Assembly: GCA_030037575.1 (NCBI GenBank)
Contig: JASHRB010000169.1
Coordinates: forward strand, 1-6,188
Direction: 5' to 3'
Length of the DNA: 6,188 nucleotides
Origin: Candidatus Sulfotelmatobacter sp.
GTDB lineage: Bacteria > Acidobacteriota > Terriglobia > Terriglobales > Acidobacteriaceae
In this document: positions 1 through 6,188 of the stretch, piece after piece
Layout: every line of letters begins with the position of its first letter
How positions within the stretch are numbered: position 1 is the stretch's first letter
Program-made: the position numbers and the translations under genes
Notes under the pieces: model-generated
The model's database searches: none
What the model was told of the DNA's origin: nothing
The model's input: only the letters and a program-made list of their open reading frames with translations

Positions 1-486
1 CTCGAAGCGGTTGACGAAGACTCCCGCGAAGAGGCCCCTGGGGAACGGCTGGAACTGCGCGAACTGGTCACCATCCGCCAGTTTCGCGATCTGCCGGAGG
101 CACTGCTGGCCAAGGGCAGCCTTGAATCGGCGGGCATGGAATGCTTTCTCGCCGACGAAAATCTGGTTCGGCTCGATTGGTTCATCTCGAACTTCATTGG
201 CGGAATCAAGCTCAACGTGCATCCGGAAGACGAAGCCAACGCGCGGAAGCTTCTCGACGAGCCGATTCTCGAAGGGCTTTACGTGCAGGGCGTCGGACTT
301 TACGAGCAGCCGCGCTGCCCGCGATGCCACTCGCTCGATGTGAATTATCAGGAACTCGACCGCCCCATCGCTTACATGAGCGCTTTTCTTCGCATCCCCA
401 TCCCCATGCAGCGTCCGGCCTGGCATTGCCACGCCTGCGACGCGGAGTGGGAGGATGACGCCTCGGAGGCTGAGCCGAACTCCTAA
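1..486 (+). CDS. DUF2007-domain protein with C-terminal zinc ribbon (5' end missing)
   Basis: The reading frame is open from the first base, so the true start lies left of the window; 161 residues are visible. An acidic stretch (about 1-20) precedes a DUF2007-like domain (about 23-88), recognisable from 'TIRQFRDLPEALLAKGSLESAG', here read as two parts: 'TIRQFRDLPEAL' and 'LAKGSLESAG', then 'ECFLADENLVRLDW', 'GGIKLNVHPED' and 'ANARKLL'. This ferredoxin-like family is annotated only as a putative signal-transducing or regulatory protein. The C-terminal part holds two Cys pairs, C106-P-R-C109 and C143-H-A-C146, separated by a hydrophobic segment, and probably binds zinc. No signal peptide is visible, so it is probably cytoplasmic. 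The internal ATG at 136 would delete the first half of the domain and is not the start. The family call is from memory of the motif pattern; the biochemical role is unknown. The gene ends in TAA, 139 bases before the next gene. Confidence 0.85.
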   Translation, partial: LEAVDEDSREEAPGERLELRELVTIRQFRDLPEALLAKGSLESAGMECFLADENLVRLDWFISNFIGGIKLNVHPEDEANARKLLDEPILEGLYVQGVGLYEQPRCPRCHSLDVNYQELDRPIAYMSAFLRIPIPMQRPAWHCHACDAEWEDDASEAEPNS

Positions 487-567
487 GCCGGTTCGTTGGC
501 AGAAGGCGGGCTGCGGTTCGGCGGTTTCAAGGGCGAGTCGGGGCGGAGGAGCAGCGAAAAATTGTAG

Positions 568-597
568 TTGCGGGGCAGCGGTCTTCCTGCGTATGCT
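568..597 (+). promoter_or_regulatory. Possible weak sigma70-like promoter upstream of the exported-protein gene
   Basis: The 139-base gap between 487 and 625 contains TTGCGG (568-573) and TATGCT (592-597) with an 18-base spacer. The -35 box matches the consensus at only three of six positions and the -10 box at four of six. A start near 604 would give a leader of about 22 bases that includes the ribosome binding site at 615-620. Matches this weak are common by chance, and read-through from the DUF2007 gene is an alternative. I see no terminator-like hairpin with a T tract in this gap. Confidence 0.25.
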
Positions 598-614
598 TCG
601 CGGATCCGGTCGAT

Positions 615-620
615 GGAGGG
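615..620 (+). promoter_or_regulatory. Ribosome binding site that sets the start at 626
   Basis: GGAGGG lies five bases before the ATG at 626. It supports this ATG over the upstream in-frame ATGs at 455 and 593, neither of which yields a signal peptide at the N-terminus. Confidence 0.7.
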
Positions 621-625
621 CGCAC

Positions 626-1342
626 ATGCGATTCTCTCTGGGTGCTTTCTCCGGGTTTTCTCTTCTCCTCTCTGCTGCGTCCGTTCCGTACGCTTCGGCG
701 CAACTCAACATTTTTCTGACGCCCATCCCCAACGCGCCATTCAGCGCTGTGGTTGAGGTTCAGCGCACGACGATTCGCCCGAATGGGGCCGTGCTCCAAC
801 TGAAAAGCATTCGGAACGTGGCGCGTGACGGCCGCGGACGCATACACAACGAATCGCGCGCCTACTTGGCGGCATCCAGTACGGACACGCCGGAAATCGA
901 ACACATTCATCTTTATGATCCACAGACTCGCGTCTCCACCGAGCTCAACGCGCGCGAGCGAACCTATGACACGCACACCATGAATCATCCGCCTTCCACG
1001 GTGCCGCCCACGGTGCGCTTCGGCTCGCCCTCGGATACGGGTGCGCCGCAAAATGACTTCTCGAAAGAAGAAGATTTGGGCAGCCAAGAGATCGAGGGCG
1101 TGACGGCCCGAGGTGTGCGCGAGACTCAGATCCTCCCCGCTGAAAGCGGCGAAACCGGCCAGAACCTTACGGTGACCGACGAGTATTGGTACTCGGATGA
1201 GTTGCGCATTAACCTGCTCATGAAACACAGCGATCCGCGCACCGGGAGTATAACCCTTCGGGTGACCCAGATTGCGCGCGGAGAACCGGACCCGGCGGCA
1301 TTCGAGATACCAGAAGGCTATAGGCGGCCCGCGCCGCGCTAG
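626..1342 (+). CDS. Exported protein of unknown function, Acidobacteria type
   Basis: A 238-residue protein. Its N-terminus is a Sec signal peptide: Arg2, a hydrophobic core at about residues 6-20 and a predicted signal peptidase I site A-S-A after residue 25, leaving Gln26 first. The mature part is about 213 residues, hydrophilic, without further membrane segments and without a lipobox, so it is probably periplasmic or secreted. The reading frame is open from 455, but the ATG at 626 has a good ribosome binding site and places the signal peptide at the N-terminus. The C-terminal half has 'IEGVTARGVRETQILP' (157-171), 'DEYWYSDELRINLLMKHSDP' (185-204) and 'EPDPAAFEIPEGY' (220-232). This pattern resembles many uncharacterised secreted Acidobacteriota proteins and loosely recalls LolA/DUF4412-like beta folds, in which strands end in 'F.IP..Y'. 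No catalytic motif or cysteine is seen in the mature chain. It precedes the kinase gene by 63 bases, but a functional link is only inference. Confidence 0.8.
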   Translation: MRFSLGAFSGFSLLLSAASVPYASAQLNIFLTPIPNAPFSAVVEVQRTTIRPNGAVLQLKSIRNVARDGRGRIHNESRAYLAASSTDTPEIEHIHLYDPQTRVSTELNARERTYDTHTMNHPPSTVPPTVRFGSPSDTGAPQNDFSKEEDLGSQEIEGVTARGVRETQILPAESGETGQNLTVTDEYWYSDELRINLLMKHSDPRTGSITLRVTQIARGEPDPAAFEIPEGYRRPAPR

Positions 1343-1358
1343 CCTCGTTCCCTCGTTC
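1343..1358 (+). repeat. Tandem 8-base repeat just after a stop codon
   Basis: CCTCGTTC occurs twice head to tail (1343-1350 and 1351-1358), followed by CC, immediately after the TAG at 1340-1342. It forms no hairpin and is probably simple slippage. No function can be assigned. Confidence 0.6.
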
Positions 1359-1366
1359 CCGCCCGG

Positions 1367-1396
1367 TTGACTCGGCCAGGGACGCGAAACTAAGAT
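1367..1396 (+). promoter_or_regulatory. Predicted sigma70-like promoter of the kinase gene
   Basis: TTGACT (1367-1372, five of six consensus bases) and TAAGAT (1391-1396, four of six, keeping the key T, A and final A-T positions) are separated by 18 bases. Transcription would begin at about 1402-1404, only two to four bases before the kinase ATG at 1406. The region just before the ATG has no Shine-Dalgarno-like purine run, so the boxes and the missing ribosome site together suggest a leaderless or nearly leaderless mRNA. The kinase may also be read from upstream, since no clear terminator is seen after 1342. This is prediction only. Confidence 0.5.
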
Positions 1397-1400
1397 TCGC
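1384..1400. repeat. Short inverted repeat over the kinase -10 box
   Basis: GCGAA (1384-1388) and TTCGC (1396-1400) are perfect inverted copies separated by seven bases, and the dyad covers the predicted -10 hexamer TAAGAT. The placement is what a repressor operator would have. However, five-base arms occur often by chance in GC-rich DNA, and no regulator gene is visible in the window. Confidence 0.35.
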
Positions 1401-1405
1401 AGCAC

Positions 1406-4207
1406 ATGGCGGAAGAGCAATTTCCGATAGGCAGGACTATTTCGCACTACCGCGTGCTCGAAAAACTCGGCGGCGGAGGGATGGGTGTCGTTTTTCGCGC
1501 AGAAGACACGAAGTTGCGCCGTTTCGTGGCTCTGAAATTTCTGCCCCAGGGAATCGCGCGGGATGAGGCTGTGCTTGAACGCTTCCGCCGCGAGGCGCAG
1601 GCGGCCTCGGCTCTGAACCATCCCCATATCTGCACGATTTACCACATCGACGAAGCCGACGGTCAGCCCTTCATCGCCATGGAGCTGCTCAAGGGGATCA
1701 CTCTCAAGCACAAAATTGCGGGCGTGCCTCTAGCCCTGGAAGCGATTCTCACCCTCGGAATCGAAGTGGCCGACGCTCTGGATGCGGCGCAATCGGAAGG
1801 CATTATCCATCGCGACATTAAACCGGCAAATATTTTTGTTACCGAGAGGGGACAGGCCAAGGTTTTGGATTTCGGCCTGGCCAAAGTCGTTTCGCGAGCC
1901 GGCGGCCAAACGCTCACCGGCGGAGGCGCCACGCAAAACGACGTGAACCTTACCAGCCCCGGCACCACGCTCGGCACCGTAGCTTACATGTCGCCCGAGC
2001 AAGCGCGCGGCCGCGACCTCGATGCGCGCAGCGATATCTTTTCGTTCGGGCTTGTGCTTTATGAAATGTCGACGGGGCGGCAGGCCTTTCCCGGAAATTC
2101 GTCAGCCGAGTTGTTTGATGGGATTCTGAATCGTGCGCCGGTGCCCTTGTCTCGTTTGAATCCGGGGGCTCCGGCGGAACTGGAAAGAATCATCGATAAA
2201 TGCCTGGAGAAAGATCCCGGGCTTCGTTACCAGCATGCCGCTGATTTGCGTTCTGACCTCAAGCGGTTGAAGCGCGACACCGAGTCGGGACGGCGCGTTC
2301 CCGCTTCCGTCTTGGAGCCGGCTGCTGCCATTTCCCCGTCCGCCGCCATTTCGAATGCTGCCATTCAGCCTCGCCCCACCCCCATCGGCGGAGCCGCGCA
2401 TTCGGCTCCGAGCAGTTCCGCGGTGGTGACCGCGGCCAAGCAGCACAAATGGGGAACGGCGAGCCTGGGCGCGATTGCGCTGGCGTTGCTTGCCGCGGCG
2501 GGTTATGGGGTTTACTCGATGCTTCGTCGTCCCAGCGTGATACCGTTCCAGAACTTCACCGTCACCCAGATCACGAACTCGGGCAAAGCCGAACTCGCAA
2601 CCGTCTCTCCCGATGGCAAGTATGTTCTCAGCACCCGAAATGACAACGGAATGCGCAGCCTGTGGCTGCGCAACGTGGCGACTGCCAGCGATACCCAGGT
2701 GATTCCGCCGGAGCCATCCACCTACCGCAGCCTGGCCTTTTGCCCCGATGGAAACTACGTTTATTTCCGCCGGGCGCAGAACGCAATCAACAGCGATTTC
2801 AATCTCTATCGCGCGCCGGTTCTGGGCGGCACGCCACAAGTGATGGTTCACGATATCGACAGCGACGTGGCCTTTTCTCCCGACGGCAAGCGCATCGCCT
2901 ACATGCGTGCAAACGATCCTGAAGTTGGCTGGTATCGGCTGCTGAGCGCAGATATCAGTGGCAATGAGGAAAAGGTTTTGCAAAACGCCCCGCTGAACGG
3001 CGGGAGCGGCCCTAGTTTTATGGCGTGGTCTCCGGACGGCCGGGAACTGGCTTTGGATCTGTTCCAGCCCGACGATCAGGTTCTGGGGGCCATCGATCTG
3101 TTCGAGGTCAGCACGCAAAACTCGCGGCGCTTCGCCACCTTAGCCGATACGCTTCCCGCTGAAGTGAAGTGGCTGTCCGGCGGCCTTCTCCTCATTTATC
3201 AGCAGGCGGGTCCACAGTTCAACCGCCCGCAAATCGGATTCCTTCCCCGCGATGGTGGCCCGGTTCATCCCATCACCCGCGACACCAATAGCTACGCCAC
3301 GCTTACGATTTCTGCCGACGGAAAAAGCATGGTTTCGGTGCAGCGGAAATCGTCCGAGAATTTGTACATCCTGCCGGGAGCGGGAAGCGAGAATGGGGCA
3401 GCGACGCCGCTGTCTTTCGGCGAGGATTTACGCGGCTTCAGCTGGTCCCCGGACGGCCATTTGCTGGTGAATGATGGAGGGCGCCTGCTGCGCGCGAATG
3501 CCGACGGCACGAATCAAAGCCAGCTCATTCAGGATGCCGCTGCGAACCTGTTCAATTTTTCCCCCTGCGGCCGCGATCACATCGTTTTCTCCTGGGCTTT
3601 CAAAAACAGCATGAATAAGGCCAACATCTGGCGCGCGCACGCCGATGGCTCCGGCGCAACCCAGCTCACCGACGGCAAACTCGACCTGTCGCCGGTGTGC
3701 TCGCCCGACGGGAAATGGATTTATTTCAATCGCCGCCAGACTCTGCGAATTGAGCGAGTTCCCTCCGAGGGCGGCGGCAAACCAGAACCCCTCGAGGCCA
3801 GCACCGTGCCGAATAGCTTCCTGCTTGGTGGCTTGACCCTTTCTCCCGACGGCAAGACCTTGGCCTACCTGGTGGAGGTGGTTGATGCAGAAACCCAGCG
3901 CGGGCAGGAGAAGCTGGCGCTGCTGGATCTGAATTCGTCTGCTCCGCGCGTGGTGGATGTCGACCCGCGCATCACCCAAGGAGGTCTCGAATACGCGCCC
4001 GAGGGCAAAGCCGTGGCATATCCCGTGGCCCAAAGCGGAGTCGATAACCTCTGGCTTCAGCCGCTCGACGGCTCTGCCGGCAAGCAGATTACGAATTTCA
4101 ATTCCGAACGCATTTCATCGTTTGCCTGGTCGCCGGAGGGCAAAAGCCTCGGAGTGTTGAGAAATCATTCGGAGTCGGACGTGGTCCTGCTGCAGGAGGG
4201 GAGGTAA
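1406..4207 (+). CDS. Membrane Ser/Thr protein kinase (PknB-like) with TolB-like PD40 propeller sensor
   Basis: A 933-residue Hanks-type kinase that phosphorylates Ser/Thr of cytoplasmic partners, with an extracytoplasmic sensor half. The kinase domain (about 15-290) is intact: glycine loop G22-G27 ('GGGGMG'), ATP-anchoring K44, helix C E63, catalytic 'HRDIKPAN' (D137, K139, N142), 'DFG' (D155-G157), a Ser/Thr-rich activation loop (164-191), 'SPEQA' (196-200), D210 and R274. A low-complexity Ala/Ser/Pro linker (about 296-345) leads to one transmembrane helix (about 352-373). The rest (about 380-933) carries repeated 'SPDGK'-type motifs at about 401, 446, 491, 542, 636, 681, 719, 766, 813, 864 and 909, as in PD40/TolB beta-propellers, so ligand or protein sensing in the periplasm is likely. 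The start is supported by the family's usual N-terminus, only about 12 residues before the kinase fold; there is no Shine-Dalgarno site. The substrates and the sensed signal are unknown. Such kinase-propeller fusions are numerous in Acidobacteriota. Confidence 0.93.
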   Translation: MAEEQFPIGRTISHYRVLEKLGGGGMGVVFRAEDTKLRRFVALKFLPQGIARDEAVLERFRREAQAASALNHPHICTIYHIDEADGQPFIAMELLKGITLKHKIAGVPLALEAILTLGIEVADALDAAQSEGIIHRDIKPANIFVTERGQAKVLDFGLAKVVSRAGGQTLTGGGATQNDVNLTSPGTTLGTVAYMSPEQARGRDLDARSDIFSFGLVLYEMSTGRQAFPGNSSAELFDGILNRAPVPLSRLNPGAPAELERIIDKCLEKDPGLRYQHAADLRSDLKRLKRDTESGRRVPASVLEPAAAISPSAAISNAAIQPRPTPIGGAAHSAPSSSAVVTAAKQHKWGTASLGAIALALLAAAGYGVYSMLRRPSVIPFQNFTVTQITNSGKAELATVSPDGKYVLSTRNDNGMRSLWLRNVATASDTQVIPPEPSTYRSLAFCPDGNYVYFRRAQNAINSDFNLYRAPVLGGTPQVMVHDIDSDVAFSPDGKRIAYMRANDPEVGWYRLLSADISGNEEKVLQNAPLNGGSGPSFMAWSPDGRELALDLFQPDDQVLGAIDLFEVSTQNSRRFATLADTLPAEVKWLSGGLLLIYQQAGPQFNRPQIGFLPRDGGPVHPITRDTNSYATLTISADGKSMVSVQRKSSENLYILPGAGSENGAATPLSFGEDLRGFSWSPDGHLLVNDGGRLLRANADGTNQSQLIQDAAANLFNFSPCGRDHIVFSWAFKNSMNKANIWRAHADGSGATQLTDGKLDLSPVCSPDGKWIYFNRRQTLRIERVPSEGGGKPEPLEASTVPNSFLLGGLTLSPDGKTLAYLVEVVDAETQRGQEKLALLDLNSSAPRVVDVDPRITQGGLEYAPEGKAVAYPVAQSGVDNLWLQPLDGSAGKQITNFNSERISSFAWSPEGKSLGVLRNHSESDVVLLQEGR

Positions 4208-4255
4208 AAACCTTTTCGCCCTTTCCTGCTGGGCGCGGATGCGGAAGATTTCACC

Positions 4256-4278
4256 GGGTCACCGTTTCTTCGTGACCC
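4256..4278. other. Stem-loop at the convergent gene ends
   Basis: GGGTCAC (4256-4262) and GTGACCC (4272-4278) form a perfect seven-base stem with a nine-base loop. It overlaps the TGA stop (4261-4259) and last codons of the minus-strand glycosidase and lies 48 bases after the kinase stop. No T tract follows it on either strand, so it is not a classical intrinsic terminator. It could still slow polymerase or protect the 3' end of either transcript. The remaining 4208-4255 gap shows nothing else convincing. Confidence 0.4.
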
Positions 4279-5833
4279 CTTCCCGCAGAACGATCAGTTC
4301 CACTGCGTCCGGCGCCATCGCATTCGACAAACGCAGGCTTCCTCCTGCCGCAGATTTTTCCTCCACCAGTTGGAGATTCCTGGTCTGGTCGATGCGGTAA
4401 CGCCTTACGCTGAACCCTTTCTTTCCCCAGGGCAAATTGTCGACGATCAGGTTGTAACCGGCGTTGTCACGGTAAACGATGCCCGTCCGTCGCGGCAGGA
4501 CTTTTATTTTTGAAAAATCCAGAGAAGGCGGCAGCGTCTTCATCACTTCCGGCGGCACCTGCATGGGGTGCGCATGCGGGGGAATCTGGTAATTGCTGAT
4601 CAAGATCTGCACCTCATCTTCCGCCGGGGAGCGGCCCGCCAGCACTGCCAGCCCGATGGTGTCGGCTCCTTCGACCGCGAGCCGCGGCCGGCCCAGCATT
4701 TCGCCCATGGCTTTAAATGTGTAAGCGGTCTTGAAATAGCTTCCGTCCCGCGCAAACAACCCCATCCAGGCGCCATCGCCGCGATAAAAATCGGCGTGAT
4801 CGATGGGCGCATCCTGAAAATAAGTTAAAGCCGCCCCGATGAAGGCGGCGTTTTCCACGCCTCGCAGCCGGTCTCGCTCCCCCGCTGTAAAATCGGGCGT
4901 CAGATTCCACTCGGAAAGAATGCTCTCCGTCTTGCTCAGCCCGCGGGCGTCCAGAATTCCGCGGATGTTGCGCGCGATCCGCACGGCATCGTAAGGATCG
5001 GCCGATCGGTCCGCATAGGTATGCCACGAATAAAAATCCAGCGGCACCCGATGGGCCACGCAGTAGTCAATGAACCCTTCGCGATAGGGGCTGGGATCGT
5101 AGGAGAAGGCGATTGCGTCCCCGCCCACTTTCAGCGCTGGATCCACCGACTTCAGCGCGCGTGCCGTTTTCTCGTAGAAGGAGTAAAACTGCTCCGGCGT
5201 CCCTCCCCAGAACAGCGCCTCGGGTTCGTTCCAGAACTCCCAGTAGCGGATGTTGTCGTGGTAGCCGTTTGCCCAGCCCTGGTTGTAATGCATGGCGATG
5301 TGCTTCACCACGTTGGCATATTGATCGAAGTCGGGAGGTGGATCGATCTGCGCTCCCCAACTCCGTCCAATGCGGTAATACACTTCCGCTCCGCTGGCCC
5401 GGATGGCGGCAATCACTTTGTCCGTGGGGCCAAAATTGTAGCTCTCCGGCTTTTCCGGATCGGCGCTCCCCTGGGGGAAAATAATGCTCGCATTGCCCGC
5501 CTTCACCACCCCGGCCCGTTCGCTCTGGTGGGGAATTAGCCACGCCAGTTTTGGGTTCCGGAGCTCGAAGTGTGAGTCGATCTCGGTCGGCCCCATCACG
5601 TCGTGGGTGCGAACCTGGGCGACGTGCAGCTGCCGGTATTGCTTCACCAGGGTGGGCAGTCCCGCCATGATCGGGCTCGGCGGTCCGTTCAGTCCTTGGA
5701 ACGATCGAATCTCCCCGCGCACTTGGCCCGCGTCCACGTGCAACGTACGGAATCCCGAAGTCACCGTCTCCTGCGCCGGCGCGATCGCGCAGAAAGTCAA
5801 AATTCCCAGGAAAGCGCCCCACCGCCGTTTCAT
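4259..5833 (-). CDS. Secreted GH39-like glycoside hydrolase (beta-xylosidase type)
   Basis: A 524-residue exported enzyme, probably a retaining glycosidase of clan GH-A, closest in appearance to GH39 (beta-xylosidases and relatives). Residues 1-20 are a signal peptide (M-K-R-R, hydrophobic core, cleavage probably after A-P-A). The (beta/alpha)8 barrel spans about 30-380. Expected acid/base Glu203 lies in 'YWEFWNEPEALFW', and nucleophile Glu308 in 'ESILSEWNLTPDF'; 'DFYSWHTYAD' (266-275) matches the strand with the substrate-contacting His. A beta-rich tail (about 390-515) fits the small beta-sandwich domain of GH39. Length is usual for the family. The ATG at 5833 is preferred over the GTG at 5839 because the ribosome site GGAGGAG is eight bases before the ATG but only two before the GTG, and the ATG makes an ATGA overlap with the Nudix stop. 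Substrate cannot be read from sequence: xylo-oligosaccharides are a guess, and other GH-A families are possible. Confidence 0.85.
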   Translation of the reverse strand: MKRRWGAFLGILTFCAIAPAQETVTSGFRTLHVDAGQVRGEIRSFQGLNGPPSPIMAGLPTLVKQYRQLHVAQVRTHDVMGPTEIDSHFELRNPKLAWLIPHQSERAGVVKAGNASIIFPQGSADPEKPESYNFGPTDKVIAAIRASGAEVYYRIGRSWGAQIDPPPDFDQYANVVKHIAMHYNQGWANGYHDNIRYWEFWNEPEALFWGGTPEQFYSFYEKTARALKSVDPALKVGGDAIAFSYDPSPYREGFIDYCVAHRVPLDFYSWHTYADRSADPYDAVRIARNIRGILDARGLSKTESILSEWNLTPDFTAGERDRLRGVENAAFIGAALTYFQDAPIDHADFYRGDGAWMGLFARDGSYFKTAYTFKAMGEMLGRPRLAVEGADTIGLAVLAGRSPAEDEVQILISNYQIPPHAHPMQVPPEVMKTLPPSLDFSKIKVLPRRTGIVYRDNAGYNLIVDNLPWGKKGFSVRRYRIDQTRNLQLVEEKSAAGGSLRLSNAMAPDAVELIVLREGVTKKR

Positions 5834-6188
5834 GCGCACGGCTCCTCCGATTTTGCGAAAGCTTTGTGAATCACGTCGAGCGTATCTTCGGCCAGCCTCA
5901 GCGCCGGTAATTCCGCCCGCCTGAACCAGCGCACCTCGGCGGCGTCGCTGGCGGCGGCAAGTTCACCCCCAACCCGACGGCAGAGGAAATCAATCAAAAC
6001 GTAGTGATATTGAACGCGCTGCTCCGGGTTGCGCAAAACCCGCTCATACACGCCAAGAAGCTCGACCGGTTCGACGACGAACCCGGTTTCCTCGCGGGCT
6101 TCGCGCGCCGCCGCTTCCCGCACCCGTTCGCCGACTTCCAGCACGCCCCCGGGAATGGACCACTCCGCCCGCAACGGGGGATGCGCGC
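5830..6188 (-). CDS. Nudix hydrolase (5' end missing)
   Basis: A Nudix-superfamily enzyme, which hydrolyses a nucleoside diphosphate linked to another moiety (ADP-ribose, sugar nucleotides, dinucleotides or oxidised nucleotides) using Mg2+ or Mn2+. The Nudix box is complete and exact. Counting from the first whole codon (6186-6184) it is G14, five residues, E20, seven residues, then 'REAREETGF' (R28-F36), with metal-binding E29, E32 and E33. The preceding 'AEWSIPGGVLEVGE' is typical of ADP-ribose pyrophosphatase-like members. The frame stays open to the right edge and reads A-H-P-P-L-R before the box, so the TTG at 6174 is not the start; a usual protein would have another 20-30 N-terminal residues outside the window. 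118 residues are visible. No signal peptide can be judged. Its TGA overlaps the glycosidase ATG. The substrate cannot be assigned from the motif alone. Confidence 0.92.
   Translation of the reverse strand, partial: AHPPLRAEWSIPGGVLEVGERVREAAAREAREETGFVVEPVELLGVYERVLRNPEQRVQYHYVLIDFLCRRVGGELAAASDAAEVRWFRRAELPALRLAEDTLDVIHKAFAKSEEPCA
5842..5848 (-). promoter_or_regulatory. Ribosome binding site for the glycosidase, inside the Nudix gene
   Basis: Read on the minus strand, GGAGGAG (5848 down to 5842) ends eight bases before the ATG at 5833. It lies within the last codons of the Nudix gene, so ribosomes finishing that gene can re-initiate here. It decides the ATG over the GTG at 5839. Confidence 0.75.

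Noticed and set aside
455..625. Extended N-terminus of the exported protein starting at 455 or 593
   Set aside because: The upstream codons overlap the DUF2007 gene and encode an Arg/Gly-rich stretch that would bury the signal peptide. The ATG at 626 has the ribosome site.
527..1711. Long minus-strand open frame (394 codons) opposite the exported-protein and kinase genes
   Set aside because: It runs antisense across two well-supported genes and the gap between them. Its product is rich in Arg/His/Ala with no recognisable domain, as expected for an open frame caused by GC-rich codon bias.
2102..3118. Minus-strand open frame (338 codons) opposite the kinase
   Set aside because: It is entirely inside the kinase gene, which has strong family motifs. 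The antisense product shows no domain and has no ribosome site of note.
3428..4033. Minus-strand open frame (201 codons) opposite the propeller region
   Set aside because: It is a shadow of the repeated propeller codons on the other strand, with no independent evidence of coding.
2543..4204. DNA-level tandem repeat in the kinase 3' half
   Set aside because: The recurring 'cccgacggcaag'-like strings encode the SPDGK turns of propeller blades. The similarity is at protein level and the DNA between the turns is not repeated.
4202..4216. AGGT-AAAA-ACCT followed by TTT as a kinase terminator
   Set aside because: A four-base stem and a three-base T run are too weak to support an intrinsic terminator.
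5021..5539. Plus-strand open frame (172 codons) opposite the glycosidase, plus overlapping open frames at 5067-5822, 5113-5484 and 5484-5924
   Set aside because: All lie within the glycosidase and Nudix genes, whose catalytic motifs are intact. The alternative products show no domains.
5837..5839. GTG at 5839 as the glycosidase start
   Set aside because: It is only two bases from the ribosome site, which is too close. The ATG at 5833 has an eight-base spacing and forms the ATGA overlap.
6172..6174. TTG at 6174 as the start of the Nudix gene
   Set aside because: The frame continues open to the window edge with family-like residues, and starting here would remove the first strands of the Nudix fold.

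Overview
The window looks like part of an Acidobacteriota chromosome (GC-rich; a Terriglobia-like soil lineage is the best guess). This is inferred from gene content. A DUF2007 protein with a C-terminal zinc ribbon, a small secreted protein of a type common in that phylum, and a Ser/Thr kinase fused to a TolB-like propeller (opening '[19 protein letters not shown]') are together characteristic of these genomes. I see no mobile elements, CRISPR, tRNA or rRNA. The DNA is densely coding, with no gene-free stretch longer than about 140 bases.

Left part, plus strand: the 3' end of a DUF2007/zinc-ribbon gene (1-486); a 139-base gap with a possible weak promoter and a good ribosome binding site; a gene for a 238-residue exported protein (626-1342); a 63-base gap with a good sigma70-like promoter; then a 933-residue membrane Ser/Thr kinase (1406-4207). 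The promoter lies so close to the kinase ATG that its mRNA would be leaderless or nearly so, which fits the lack of a Shine-Dalgarno sequence. The extracytoplasmic half of the kinase shows about twelve evenly spaced PD40-type motifs, which suggests two six-bladed propellers.

Right part, minus strand, converging on the kinase with 51 bases between the stop codons: a Nudix hydrolase gene cut by the right edge (5830-6188) and a secreted GH39-like glycoside hydrolase (4259-5833). They overlap by ATGA, with a strong ribosome binding site inside the end of the Nudix gene, so they are very probably one translationally coupled operon.

Functionally this is an ordinary segment: an envelope-spanning signalling kinase, an exported protein of unknown role, and a polysaccharide-degrading enzyme co-transcribed with a Nudix housecleaning or sugar-nucleotide enzyme. 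I found no clear evidence of an undescribed multi-gene system. The most interesting points are the probable leaderless kinase transcript with a dyad over its -10 box, the twelve-fold repeat of the kinase sensor, and the Nudix-GH39 coupling.
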